A DNA stretch of 44,804 nucleotides from an uncultured Clostridia bacterium (GTDB taxonomy: Bacteria > Bacillota > Clostridia > Lachnospirales > Lachnospiraceae), in NCBI GenBank assembly GCA_945992055.1, contig CAMFVG010000065.1:1-44804 (forward strand), given 5' to 3'. The first letter of the stretch is position 1; each line of letters begins with the position of its first letter. Positions 1 to 9,455 of the stretch are shown in pieces. The translations under genes were made by a program, and so were the position numbers. The notes below the pieces were generated by a model that saw nothing but the letters and a program-made list of their open reading frames with translations, was not told where the DNA came from and did not search any database.

Positions 1-862
1 GTTTGAAAAATCCCAGTTCTTCCAATGCTTCCTCTGGAGATAATAAAATGCCGGCCCCTTGTCTAATAAGCTCATTACACCCTTGACTCAAATGGCTGTC
101 AACCGGTCCCGGTAATGCATAAACATCCTTTCCTTGTTCCAAAGCCATATCGGCTGTAATCAAGGACCCACTCCGTTCTTTCGCCTCGATAACCATAATC
201 GCATCGGATAGCCCACTGATAATTCTGTTTCTTGCAGGAAAGTGTTGTGGCAGAGGACTCGTACCGGGAGGAAATTCAGAAATGACACCTCCTTGCCCCT
301 GTAGTTTGTTATAAAGATGCCATTCACTTTTCGGATAACAAATATCTACTCCACACCCCAAAACAGCAAAACTTTGGCCTCCCGCTTCCAACGCTGCCCA
401 TTGACCAATACTGTCTATCCCTCTTGCCATTCCACTGACTATCTGAATCCCTTCTTGTGCAAATGCCTGGGCAAATTTTTTCGCCATGCGTTCTCCATAA
501 TAGCTACACTCTCTTGCACCGATAATCGCAACCGTCATCTTTTCTTCTTCTGGAAACTTGCCCTTTAGATACAATGTATACGGTGCATTAGAAAGCTCTA
601 GCAGCCGTTTTGGATACATGGGATCTACAATCGTAATCAATTGAACTTCTTTTTGCTCCAGCTTTTGATATTCCTCTTCTAATTTCCAGTCACGAATACT
701 GTATAAAATAGCCTGATGTTCTTTTTCCTTTAAATCCATTCTTTTTAATTCTGTTTCTTCTATATAATATAGCATTTCTATGGATTTCATACCTTGTCTT
801 ATCTGACGCTTCCTTGCATTGCTAATACCTTTGATATTCGCAAACCAATATTCATATTTCAT
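1..862 (-). CDS. dprA: DNA processing protein DprA/Smf (3' end truncated by window edge)
   Basis: Own translation from ATG at 862: MKYEYWFANIKGISNARKRQ...GARECSYYGERMAKKFA...IVSGMARGIDS...FPARNRIISGLSDAIMVIEAKERSGSLITADMALEQGKDVYALPG; DprA Rossmann-fold motifs; adjacent to comM. Confidence 0.93.
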   Translation of the reverse strand, partial: MKYEYWFANIKGISNARKRQIRQGMKSIEMLYYIEETELKRMDLKEKEHQAILYSIRDWKLEEEYQKLEQKEVQLITIVDPMYPKRLLELSNAPYTLYLKGKFPEEEKMTVAIIGARECSYYGERMAKKFAQAFAQEGIQIVSGMARGIDSIGQWAALEAGGQSFAVLGCGVDICYPKSEWHLYNKLQGQGGVISEFPPGTSPLPQHFPARNRIISGLSDAIMVIEAKERSGSLITADMALEQGKDVYALPGPVDSHLSQGCNELIRQGAGILLSPEEALEELGFFK

Positions 863-870
863 GCATTTTT

Positions 871-2394
871 CTACCTCCCATATTGTTCGTTCGTAAGTCT
901 ATAGCTCAATGCTTCCAGCAAATGTTTTTCCTCTATCCGCTCCTTCTCTTCCAAGTCGGCAATCGTTCTTGCTACCACCAAAACTTTGTGGTAAGTCCGC
1001 GCACTCAAATTCAGTCGCTCATAGGCTTTTTGCATAACCTGTTGTTCTGCCGGCTGCAACATACAATATTGATCGATATATTTCATATCAAGTCTTGCAT
1101 TGGTTGTTATGTTACTTTCTATATACCTTTGCTTTTGCATTGTTCTCGCCTTAACAATACGCTCTCGGATAGTTTCCGATGATTCTTCCGATAACTTTTC
1201 TGCCAAATCGCTATATTGTACTTTGGGGACTTCCACACAGATGTCAATGCGTTCTAGGAATGGCTGACTGATTTTTCCCAGATAAGCCTGTCTCTGTGCC
1301 GTAGTACATGTACATTTATTAAGATCCGGATAGTTTCCACATGGGCAAGGATTCATTGCTGCCACCAAGAGAAAGTCTGCCGGAAAAACATATTCGCCTT
1401 TTTCTCTAACAATTCGAATCTCTCGATCTTCCAATGGTCTTCTTAAACTTTCCAGGACTTCTCTCGAAAATTCAGCTATTTCGTCCAAGAACAACACGCC
1501 TTTGTGGGCGAGACTGATTTCTCCCGGATTGGGATAAATCCCGCCTCCTAACATCCCCACCTTCGTTACCGAAGAATGTACTTCACGAAATGGACGAATC
1601 ACCTTTAATGGATGTTCTTTTTCCACCTCCCCGATAATGCTGTAAATCATAGTAAGATCAATACTCTCTTCCGTAGTAAGTGGTGGCAAAATACTAGGAA
1701 TCCGTTTGGCGATAGCAGTTTTCCCGGAACCCGGAGGCCCAATCATCAAGAGATTATGCCCACCGGCAACTGCAATCTCTACTGCGCGTTTGATAAAATG
1801 TTGCCCCCTAATATCCGCAAAGTCTTCGTATTTTGCTTGTCCCATCATCGGCAGTTGGTCAGCTGTCTTATTACGATGCTTCTGCCCACTTTTAATATAT
1901 GTATAGGCCTCTCGAAGATTGGAAACCCCGATAACCTGTATCCCTTCCACTAATTCTCCCTCTCTGCGATTTTCTTCTGGAACAACACAACACTTATATC
2001 CCTGCCTATATGCAGCGGACACAATTGGCAAAATACCTCTGACTCCTTTTACACTGCCATCCAAGCTCAATTCTCCCACAAACAATATGTCCTGAACCTT
2101 CTGCTTTGGTATTTCCTCCAAAGCAGTCAATACTGCTATGGCGATTGCTAAATCAAAAATAGAGCCTTTCTTTTTCATATTTGCCGGAGACAGATTAATA
2201 ATCACCTTTTTGGATGGTAATATAAAATCAGAATTTCGGATTGCTGCACGTACTCTCTCTCCCGCCTCCTTCACTTCCGAAGACAAATATCCCACCAAAT
2301 GAAACATGGGAAGTCCATTACTAACATCTGCTTCCACTTCCACAAAATTCACCTGTAATCCCTGTAGCGCAGCGGATAAAATTGTGCTAAACAC
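871..2394 (-). CDS. comM: YifB/ComM family Mg-chelatase-like AAA+ ATPase
   Basis: ORF 507 aa, GPPGSGKTAIAKRIPSILPPL Walker A, NPCPCGNYPD motif typical of ComM/YifB. Confidence 0.95.
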   Translation of the reverse strand: MFSTILSAALQGLQVNFVEVEADVSNGLPMFHLVGYLSSEVKEAGERVRAAIRNSDFILPSKKVIINLSPANMKKKGSIFDLAIAIAVLTALEEIPKQKVQDILFVGELSLDGSVKGVRGILPIVSAAYRQGYKCCVVPEENRREGELVEGIQVIGVSNLREAYTYIKSGQKHRNKTADQLPMMGQAKYEDFADIRGQHFIKRAVEIAVAGGHNLLMIGPPGSGKTAIAKRIPSILPPLTTEESIDLTMIYSIIGEVEKEHPLKVIRPFREVHSSVTKVGMLGGGIYPNPGEISLAHKGVLFLDEIAEFSREVLESLRRPLEDREIRIVREKGEYVFPADFLLVAAMNPCPCGNYPDLNKCTCTTAQRQAYLGKISQPFLERIDICVEVPKVQYSDLAEKLSEESSETIRERIVKARTMQKQRYIESNITTNARLDMKYIDQYCMLQPAEQQVMQKAYERLNLSARTYHKVLVVARTIADLEEKERIEEKHLLEALSYRLTNEQYGR

Positions 2395-2598
2395 TATTTT
2401 TCGCTCCTTTCATCTATAAATTTGTAATCTTTGAAATATGCGGCAGAATTGCCTGTTTTGATAAATACGAACGATTAAGAAGATATGTTTATATTATCAT
2501 AGTCGCATAAGGACTGCAAGTGAAACTTTAAACTTGGAAAAGCACAATCGTTTTTGTCCTATCATACAATATTATTAAATACGCCAAGAGGTGCTACC

Positions 2599-3216
2599 TT
2601 GAAGTCTTTCCCTCCATCCTTATCTGCCGAGGAAGAACAATATTATCTGCAAAAATACATCGAAGGTGACCTTGAAGCAAAACATATCTTGATTGAACGG
2701 AACTTGAGATTGGTCGCCCATGTCATCAAAAAGTATCAGCATTTGGAAGAAAATCCGGAGGACCTGATTTCCATCGGAACCATTGGACTTATCAAAGCCA
2801 TCATTACATTCAATCCTGACAAAAACAATCGACTTGGAACCTACGCGGCCCGTTGTATTGAAAATGAAATTTTAATGATGCTACGCTCTAAAAAAAAGAG
2901 CTCCAAAGAAATCTCACTCTATGAGCCAATCGGAACCGATCGTGATGGAAACGAAATCCAATTATATGATATCATTGAATCCGAGGAGGCAGACGCCCAA
3001 ACAAAAATCAATCTAAAGGACGATATTGCTCTTCTTTACGAAAAAATAGAGTCCGTACTATCTCCTCGTGAACGCCTTGTTTTAAAAATGCGTTATGGTC
3101 TATATAATCAAGAAGAATATACGCAGCGTGAAATCGCAAAACAACTGGGCATCTCCCGCTCTTATGTTTCTCGGATTGAAAAAAGTGCAATAGAAAAACT
3201 GCGTGACTTTTTCTAG
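2599..3216 (+). CDS. sigK: RNA polymerase sporulation sigma factor, SigK-like
   Basis: IERNLRLVAHVIKKY..EDLISIGTIGLIKAI...TYAARCIENEILM...TQREIAKQLGISRSYVSRIEKSAIEKL. The track starts at TTG 2554, but TTG 2599 is preceded by AAGAGGTG at good spacing and gives LKSFPPSLSAEEE, so I prefer 2599. Confidence 0.85.
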   Translation: MKSFPPSLSAEEEQYYLQKYIEGDLEAKHILIERNLRLVAHVIKKYQHLEENPEDLISIGTIGLIKAIITFNPDKNNRLGTYAARCIENEILMMLRSKKKSSKEISLYEPIGTDRDGNEIQLYDIIESEEADAQTKINLKDDIALLYEKIESVLSPRERLVLKMRYGLYNQEEYTQREIAKQLGISRSYVSRIEKSAIEKLRDFF

Positions 3217-3230
3217 TCACGCAGTTTTTA
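3196..3230. terminator. Bidirectional rho-independent terminator between sigK-like (+) and U32 peptidase (-)
   Basis: AAAACTGCGTGACT-ttttct-AGTCACGCAGTTTTT, 14-bp perfect stem with T/A tracts on both sides. Confidence 0.88.
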
Positions 3231-4451
3231 TTCTTGCCTTCTTAAAATATCATATTGATCAAGTTTCATGCCCAAATCAACGTATAACACTTGTTTCGGA
3301 TGTGGCGCACTTTCCTGCTCCATTCCATCCTCCGTCAAAATTCGTTTCACAGTTACTTCTACGTTTTCACCATTTGGTTTCATAACCTCTATGGTCTCAC
3401 CTACAGAGAACTTATTTCTCTGTTCGATGCGATAGGTACCATCTTTTTCTTTCCCTACAATTCCCAAATAAGTGTACTCTTTTACATACGTATTGTTATC
3501 GTAGATTTGGCTTTCCTCATTTGGTTTTCCAAAGAAGAACCCTGTCGTAAATTGTCTGTATGTGCAGTTAGAAATCTGGTCCAAATACCAAGGCATATTC
3601 TCTTGGTAGAGTTTCGGGTCTTTCTTATAGTCATCAATTGCCTTGCGGTATGTTCTTGCAACAGTTGCAACATAGAGTGCGGTCTTCATACGCCCTTCTA
3701 TCTTCAGACTATCAACGCCCGATTCAATCAGCTCCGGGATATGCTCGATCATGCACAAATCTTTCGAATTGAAAATATAGGTTCCCCTTTCATTTTCAAA
3801 AACCGGCATCACCTCGCCCGGTCTTGTCTCTTCCACGATGGAATACTTCCAGCGACACGGATGGGTGCATGCTCCTTGATTCGCATCTCTTCCTACCATG
3901 TAATTACTAAGTAGGCAACGTCCGGAATAAGAAATGCACATGGCTCCATGCACGAAAGTTTCAATTTCCATATCCTCCGGAATATTAGCACGAATCTCTT
4001 TGATTTCTTCCAAAGATAGTTCCCTGGCAGTAACCACGCGGGTTGCCCCTTGTTTGTACCAAAAATTAAAAGTTCCATAATTGGTATTATTGGCTTGGGT
4101 ACTAATATGGCGTTCAATCTCCGGACAAATCTCTCCTGCAATCTCAAAGATAGCCGGATCAGCTATAATCAAACCATCCGGCTTTATTTCTTTCAGTTCT
4201 TTGAAATATTCTTTCACGCCATCCAAATCATAATTATGTGCCAGAATATTCGCTGTCACATACACTTTCACATCATGTTCATGGGCAAACGCAATTCCTT
4301 CCCTCATTTCATCTAAAGAAAAGTTTTTCGCCTTGGCACGAAGCCCAAAAGCTTCCCCACCAATGTACACTGCATCCGCCCCAAAAATAACTGCTGTTTT
4401 TAACACTTCCAAACTACTAGCAGGAATCAACAGTTCTGGATGTCTTGCCAT
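3228..4451 (-). CDS. Peptidase U32 family protein (TrhP/YrrO-like)
   Basis: ELLIPASSLEVLKTAVIFGADAVYIGGEAFGLRA...FVHGAMCISYSGRCLLSNYMVGRDANQGACTHPCRWKY, U32 signature. Confidence 0.93.
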   Translation of the reverse strand: MARHPELLIPASSLEVLKTAVIFGADAVYIGGEAFGLRAKAKNFSLDEMREGIAFAHEHDVKVYVTANILAHNYDLDGVKEYFKELKEIKPDGLIIADPAIFEIAGEICPEIERHISTQANNTNYGTFNFWYKQGATRVVTARELSLEEIKEIRANIPEDMEIETFVHGAMCISYSGRCLLSNYMVGRDANQGACTHPCRWKYSIVEETRPGEVMPVFENERGTYIFNSKDLCMIEHIPELIESGVDSLKIEGRMKTALYVATVARTYRKAIDDYKKDPKLYQENMPWYLDQISNCTYRQFTTGFFFGKPNEESQIYDNNTYVKEYTYLGIVGKEKDGTYRIEQRNKFSVGETIEVMKPNGENVEVTVKRILTEDGMEQESAPHPKQVLYVDLGMKLDQYDILRRQE

Positions 4452-4454
4452 GTC

Positions 4455-5105
4455 TTAATCCTCTCTCACTTTCGTACTTAATGCGACTCCATCTCCTAAT
4501 GGAATAATCGATGTTTCCAACAAATCATGGTGTTTCAATTCATATAGATATTCTCTCATACGGCTGTGAATCGTACGATTTCTTCTTTCCACAGCAAAAC
4601 GTGACTCAATAATATCTCCATCCTGAAGCACATTATCTGAAACCAGCACGCCATCTTTTGCAAGCAGGCGAATCACTTCCGGCATATAATAAATATACTG
4701 CCCCTTTGCTGCATCCATAAAAATAAAGTCAAAACTTTCATCAAGATTTTTCAAAATTTCAAGTGCATCCCCCTCAAGCAAGGTAATGCAATCTTCTTTC
4801 CCGGCACGCTTGAAATTCTCACGCGCAATCGGGATTCTCTTTTCATACTTTTCAATGGTCGTAATCTTACAATCTGCCGTCGTATATTCGCTCATTAAAA
4901 TGGCTGAAAATCCAATGGCTGTCCCTACTTCCAAAATGCGCTTCGGCTTCTTGATCGCTAAAAGTACCTTTAGAAAACTCTGCATTTCTTTCCGTATAAT
5001 CGGAACAAATGTCTCCAACGCCTCTTTTTCAATTGTTTCAAGTATCTCACTGTTTTCCGACTCCAAGGAACGGATAAACGTTACCATTCGTTCGTCTACA
5101 ATCAT
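4455..5105 (-). CDS. O-methyltransferase, TrmR/YrrM-like
   Basis: RILEVGTAIGFSAILMSEY...FDFIFMDAAKGQY...VLVSDNVLQDG; start at MIVDERMVTF immediately after the RNase J stop. Confidence 0.88.
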   Translation of the reverse strand: MIVDERMVTFIRSLESENSEILETIEKEALETFVPIIRKEMQSFLKVLLAIKKPKRILEVGTAIGFSAILMSEYTTADCKITTIEKYEKRIPIARENFKRAGKEDCITLLEGDALEILKNLDESFDFIFMDAAKGQYIYYMPEVIRLLAKDGVLVSDNVLQDGDIIESRFAVERRNRTIHSRMREYLYELKHHDLLETSIIPLGDGVALSTKVRED

Positions 5106-5107
5106 TT

Positions 5108-6775
5108 CTACACATCCATAATAATCGGAAGAATCATTGGTTTTCTCTTGGTCTTCTTCCAAATAAAATCATTCATTGTATCGCGAATCACCAATTTAAT
5201 GCGATTCCAATCCACATAGCGATTGGACATGAGACAATTTTCAATAGCCTCGTAAAGTACCTGCCGCGCCTCTTCCATTAAATCTTCTGATTCTCTGACA
5301 TACACAAAACCTCTGGACACAATATCCGGTCCTGCAAGCAATTGATTCGTTCCCTTTTCTAATGTAAGAACCACAATCATAATACCATCTTCCGCCAAAT
5401 GTTGTCTGTCGCGAAGCACGATATTTCCTACATCTCCAACGCCCAGACCATCTACCAGAATTGCTCCCGTCTGCACTTTGTCCACAATCTTCGCTTCGTT
5501 TGCATCAATTGCCAACACATCCCCGGACTGCATGATAAAAATATTCTCTTTCTCAACACCAAGCGCTTCCGCAATGGCTGCATTCGCTTTCAAATGGCGA
5601 TATTCACCATGTACCGGAATTGCATACTTTGGCTTCAGCAAAGAATAAATCAGTTTCAATTCTTCCTGGCATGCATGTCCCGACACGTGCGCATCACGGA
5701 CGATGACATTTGCACCTTTTTGCGACAATTCATTTACCACACGGGAAACTGCCTTCTCATTTCCTGGAATCGGAGACGAACTGAAAATAACCGTGTCGCC
5801 CGGCTTAATGGTCACTTTCTTATGAATATCTGCTGCCATACGGGAAAGGGCTGCCATAGATTCCCCTTGACTTCCCGTAGTAATAATCACTGTTTTCTCA
5901 TCCGGATAATTCTTCAATTCGTCAATCTCTATTAACGTATTCTTTGGAATATCCAGATATCCCAACTCCAATGCTGTGGTAATAATATTGACCATACTTC
6001 GACCTTCTACCACAACCTTCTTTCCATATTTGCAGGCAGAACGAATAATCTGCTGTACACGGTCCACATTGGATGCAAACGTTGCAATAATAATTCTGCT
6101 GTTGCAATGCTCCGCAAACAGATGGTCAAAGGTAACCCCTACCGTTCTCTCTGACATCGTAAATCCGGCCTTCTCTGCATTCGTACTATCTGACATCATT
6201 GCAAGAACGCCTTTCTTTCCAATTTCCGCAAATCTCTGTAAATCAATGGCATCTCCGAATACCGGCGTATAATCCACCTTAAAGTCACCCGTATGCACAA
6301 CAATTCCAACCGGAGAATAAATGGCTAATGCCGCCGCATCCTGAATACTATGATTCGTTTTTATAAATTCAATACGCAATTGTCCCAGATTAATGGACTG
6401 CCCATAGCTTACCACTTTTCTTCTGGTACTGCGAAGCATATTGTGCTCTTGCAACTTGTTTTCAATAATACCGATAGTCAACTTTGTTGCATAAATCGGC
6501 ACATTAATATCTTTGAGCACGTAGGACAATGCGCCAATGTGGTCTTCATGTCCATGGGTAATTACAAATCCTTTTACTTTTTCAATATTATCTTTCAAAT
6601 AGGTCACATCCGGAATTACCAAATCGATTCCAAGCATATCATCTTCCGGAAATGCCAATCCACAATCCACAACAACAATACTGTCTTCATATTCGAAGGC
6701 AGTAATATTCATACCAATCTGCTCCAAACCGCCGATTGGAATAATCTTTAATTTCGAATTACTTTGTTTCTTCAC
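5108..6775 (-). CDS. rnj: Ribonuclease J
   Basis: ITHGHEDHIGALSYVL, HTGDFKVD, HVSGHACQEELKLIYSLLKPKYAIPVHGEYRHL; beta-CASP/MBL RNase J. Confidence 0.95.
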   Translation of the reverse strand: MKKQSNSKLKIIPIGGLEQIGMNITAFEYEDSIVVVDCGLAFPEDDMLGIDLVIPDVTYLKDNIEKVKGFVITHGHEDHIGALSYVLKDINVPIYATKLTIGIIENKLQEHNMLRSTRRKVVSYGQSINLGQLRIEFIKTNHSIQDAAALAIYSPVGIVVHTGDFKVDYTPVFGDAIDLQRFAEIGKKGVLAMMSDSTNAEKAGFTMSERTVGVTFDHLFAEHCNSRIIIATFASNVDRVQQIIRSACKYGKKVVVEGRSMVNIITTALELGYLDIPKNTLIEIDELKNYPDEKTVIITTGSQGESMAALSRMAADIHKKVTIKPGDTVIFSSSPIPGNEKAVSRVVNELSQKGANVIVRDAHVSGHACQEELKLIYSLLKPKYAIPVHGEYRHLKANAAIAEALGVEKENIFIMQSGDVLAIDANEAKIVDKVQTGAILVDGLGVGDVGNIVLRDRQHLAEDGIMIVVLTLEKGTNQLLAGPDIVSRGFVYVRESEDLMEEARQVLYEAIENCLMSNRYVDWNRIKLVIRDTMNDFIWKKTKRKPMILPIIMDV

Positions 6776-6813
6776 GCTACACCTCCATGTCTTATTCTGT
6801 CTTTCGTAATTCT

Positions 6814-7074
6814 CTACATTTCAATATCAACATCCTCTAATAATTCTTCAAACACTTTTAAGACACTCGAAAGTTCAATGTCATCCTCTACAATCTCATA
6901 CAAACTTTCAGTGTCTTCTGCCGCACTCGTATCTTTTAAAATCAGGCATTCCGCCTCATCTTCCTCTGAATCTGTTACCAAAATGTAATTCTGTCCGCTC
7001 ACTCTTGTCTGTTCTAAAACAAAAAACTCCACTTCTTCCTTTGTGTCTTCAAATGTAAATTTGATTTTCTCCAT
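6814..7074 (-). CDS. DUF1292 family protein
   Basis: 86 aa acidic protein MEKIKFTFEDTKEEVEFFVLEQTRVSGQNYILVTD; context with ruvX/ireB. Confidence 0.8.
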   Translation of the reverse strand: MEKIKFTFEDTKEEVEFFVLEQTRVSGQNYILVTDSEEDEAECLILKDTSAAEDTESLYEIVEDDIELSSVLKVFEELLEDVDIEM

Positions 7075-7075
7075 A

Positions 7076-7504
7076 CTATCCCCTCACACTCATCGAATCT
7101 AAATACCCCTGTAAAATAAAAACTGCCGCAATCTTATCCACATACTTTTTGCGGTCCTCTCTCCGAACTTTGCTCTCCATCAGTGTTCGTTCCGCCTCTA
7201 CTGTAGTGAGTCGCTCATCCCACATAACCACAGGAAGATTGGTTCTTCTCTCCAACATTGCCATAAACTCCAGCGACTTTTCCGCACGCTCGCCCACAGT
7301 ATTGTTCATGTTCTTTGGAAATCCAAGTACAATCGTTTCCACTTCGTACTCTTTTGCCAATTCTTCTATGCGCGCAAGCGTACGGCGCAACTTGTTCTCG
7401 TCTTTGCGCTCAATGGTTTCGATTCCTTGGGCAGTGATTCCCAAAGGGTCACTAATAGCCACCCCTACTGTCTTTGAACCATAGTCCAATCCCATAACTC
7501 TCAT
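7076..7504 (-). CDS. ruvX: Holliday junction resolvase-like RuvX (YqgF)
   Basis: [27 protein letters not shown]...[13 protein letters not shown]. Confidence 0.96.
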   Translation of the reverse strand: MRVMGLDYGSKTVGVAISDPLGITAQGIETIERKDENKLRRTLARIEELAKEYEVETIVLGFPKNMNNTVGERAEKSLEFMAMLERRTNLPVVMWDERLTTVEAERTLMESKVRREDRKKYVDKIAAVFILQGYLDSMSVRG

Positions 7505-7510
7505 ATTATT

Positions 7511-7774
7511 TTATTCCCATGAATGGTGTTCAATATACTTCTTCAGCATTTCTTCCACCAATTCATCTCGTTCTAATTTCATAATTAAACTTCTTGCGCC
7601 GTTATAACTTGTAATATAAGTAGGGTCCCCACACATAATGTAACCTACCATCTGACTTACCGGGTCATAACCTTTTTCCTTCAAAGCTTCATATACAATC
7701 TCAATGATATCCTTCGCTTGGATTTGTGGTCCATTTTCTACTTGAAAAAATTGGGTGTTGCTTAAATTCTTCAT
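7511..7774 (-). CDS. IreB family regulatory phosphoprotein (UPF0297)
   Basis: 87 aa, EALKEKGYDPVSQMVGYIMCGDPTYITSYNGARSLI. Confidence 0.95.
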   Translation of the reverse strand: MKNLSNTQFFQVENGPQIQAKDIIEIVYEALKEKGYDPVSQMVGYIMCGDPTYITSYNGARSLIMKLERDELVEEMLKKYIEHHSWE

Positions 7775-7830
7775 CTGATCACGTCCTTTATCTTACTCTG
7801 TTTTCATTCTAATATAAAAAATTATGAAAT

Positions 7831-9105
7831 TCAATGTATAATTTGTCCTGTTTCACCAACTTGAACCTTTACTAATTGATTCTGCAACGATTCTTCTGTT
7901 TGTACCGCAACTTTCACATATTCTTTGGTATGCCCCACCTGATAGCATTTCCCATCCTTTTGGATGCTCTCCTCCATCAGAACCTCCACTTCCGTTCCAA
8001 CAAAGGTACTCTCATATTCTGCTTTCCTTGCATCATGAATCCTTAAAAGTTCATTGCTCCGAAGGGTTTTAATTGGTTCCGGTACTTGGTTTTCCATGAC
8101 GGCTGCTTTCGTTCCCTTACGCTTGGAATATTTGAAAATATGTGTTTCATAAAATCCCACACGTTCCACAAACGTCTTGGATGTTTCAAATTCCTCTTCT
8201 GTTTCTCCCGGAAACCCTACAATGATGTCTGTAGTAAGTGCCGGGTTTTGAAAATACTTTCTCAAAAGCTGACATTTTTCATAATACTCTTCCGTGGTAT
8301 ATCTGCGATTCATTCTGCGCAGCGTCTCATCGCATCCACTCTGAAGAGAAAGATGAAAATGAGGACATATTTTCGATAGTCCTGCCAATGTGCCGGCAAA
8401 TTCCTCGCTCACAATCCTAGGCTCTAAAGACCCCAAACGAATTCTCTGGATACCGTCCACTTCATGGACCGCCAAGATTAAAGATAGCAAGCTTTCGTTC
8501 TCCAAATCCACACCATAAGAACTCAAATGAATGCCGGTTAGAACCACTTCCTTATATCCATTTTTCGCCAGTTCCTTCACTTCCCGAACCACATCTTCTT
8601 TCGCCCGGCTTCGCACACGTCCTCTCGCATAAGGGATAATACAATAGGTGCAAAACTGATTGCATCCATCCTGCACTTTGATATATGCTCTCGTGTGCTC
8701 TGCAGTCTTACTAATCTGCATTTCTTCGTATTCTTTTGTATGGTTGATGTCAATCACTGTTTTCTGAATCTGTTCCTCTAAAATGCGAATCAAATCTTTT
8801 TTTCGATTGTTCCCGATGATCACATCAATACTTTCATCTATGGTTTCTGTGCCTTCCTGTGCCTGCACATAACACCCTGTAGCAACTACAATCGCATTGG
8901 GATTCATCTTTTTCGCACGATGTAGCATCTGTCTGGATTTGCGATCTGCCATATTTGTAACGGTGCAGGTATTGACAATATAAATGTCCGCACCTTCTCG
9001 AAATGGTACGATTTCATACCCATGATTCTCCAGCATCTCCTGCATGGCATCTGTTTCATATGCATTTACTTTACACCCAAGATTGTGTAATGCTACCTTC
9101 TTCAT
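7831..9105 (-). CDS. mtaB: tRNA (N(6)-L-threonylcarbamoyladenosine(37)-C(2))-methylthiotransferase MtaB
   Basis: MKKVALHNLGCKVNAYETDAM...KVQDGCNQFCTYCIIPYARGRVRSR radical SAM methylthiotransferase; start moved from 9189 to 9105 (MKKVAL). Confidence 0.94.
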   Translation of the reverse strand: MKKVALHNLGCKVNAYETDAMQEMLENHGYEIVPFREGADIYIVNTCTVTNMADRKSRQMLHRAKKMNPNAIVVATGCYVQAQEGTETIDESIDVIIGNNRKKDLIRILEEQIQKTVIDINHTKEYEEMQISKTAEHTRAYIKVQDGCNQFCTYCIIPYARGRVRSRAKEDVVREVKELAKNGYKEVVLTGIHLSSYGVDLENESLLSLILAVHEVDGIQRIRLGSLEPRIVSEEFAGTLAGLSKICPHFHLSLQSGCDETLRRMNRRYTTEEYYEKCQLLRKYFQNPALTTDIIVGFPGETEEEFETSKTFVERVGFYETHIFKYSKRKGTKAAVMENQVPEPIKTLRSNELLRIHDARKAEYESTFVGTEVEVLMEESIQKDGKCYQVGHTKEYVKVAVQTEESLQNQLVKVQVGETGQIIH

Positions 9106-9130
9106 GTCATGTATCCTTTCATTTTGTTTC

Positions 9131-9159
9131 TTGACTTTTCGTCCTATTGAGCATAAGAT
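9131..9159 (+). promoter_or_regulatory. Sigma-A type promoter for the HPr-like gene
   Basis: TTGACT (9131-9136), 17-nt spacer, TAAGAT (9154-9159). Confidence 0.6.
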
Positions 9160-9187
9160 ATGTTTATAAAAAACAAGGGGGTCAACC

Positions 9188-9421
9188 ATGAAAACTGTAA
9201 CTATCTCATTAAACTCAATTGAAAAGGTAAAAACTTTTGTAAACTTAATTAATAGATTTGATTATGATTTTGATCTAGTATCCGGAAGATACGTGATTGA
9301 TGCAAAATCAATTATGGGAATCTTCAGTCTCGATTTATCAAAACCAATTAATCTTACTATTCATGCAGACGGCGAAAGTGCCGACTCTATCGTAAAAGAG
9401 CTTGCTCCGTATTTAGTATAA
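9188..9421 (+). CDS. HPr-family protein lacking the phosphorylatable histidine (Crh-like)
   Basis: 77 aa; AKSIMGIFSL motif matches the HPr Ser-46 region; the GLHARPA His-15 region is replaced by LNSIEKVK. Confidence 0.82.
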   Translation: MKTVTISLNSIEKVKTFVNLINRFDYDFDLVSGRYVIDAKSIMGIFSLDLSKPINLTIHADGESADSIVKELAPYLV

Positions 9422-9427
9422 TATGAA

Positions 9428-9450
9428 ACCCCACTTGCAACAAGTGGGGT
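9428..9450. terminator. Hairpin terminator between the HPr-like gene and thiI
   Basis: ACCCCACTTG-caa-CAAGTGGGGT followed by cTTTaTTaTTT on +. Confidence 0.85.
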
Positions 9451-9455
9451 CTTTA

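Noticed and set aside
3291-6751. Plus-strand ORFs antisense to U32/RNase J (e.g. 3291-3914, 5399-5935, 6350-6751)
   Set aside because: They lie wholly opposite strongly conserved genes, with low-complexity, Cys/Phe/His-rich translations typical of spurious frames.
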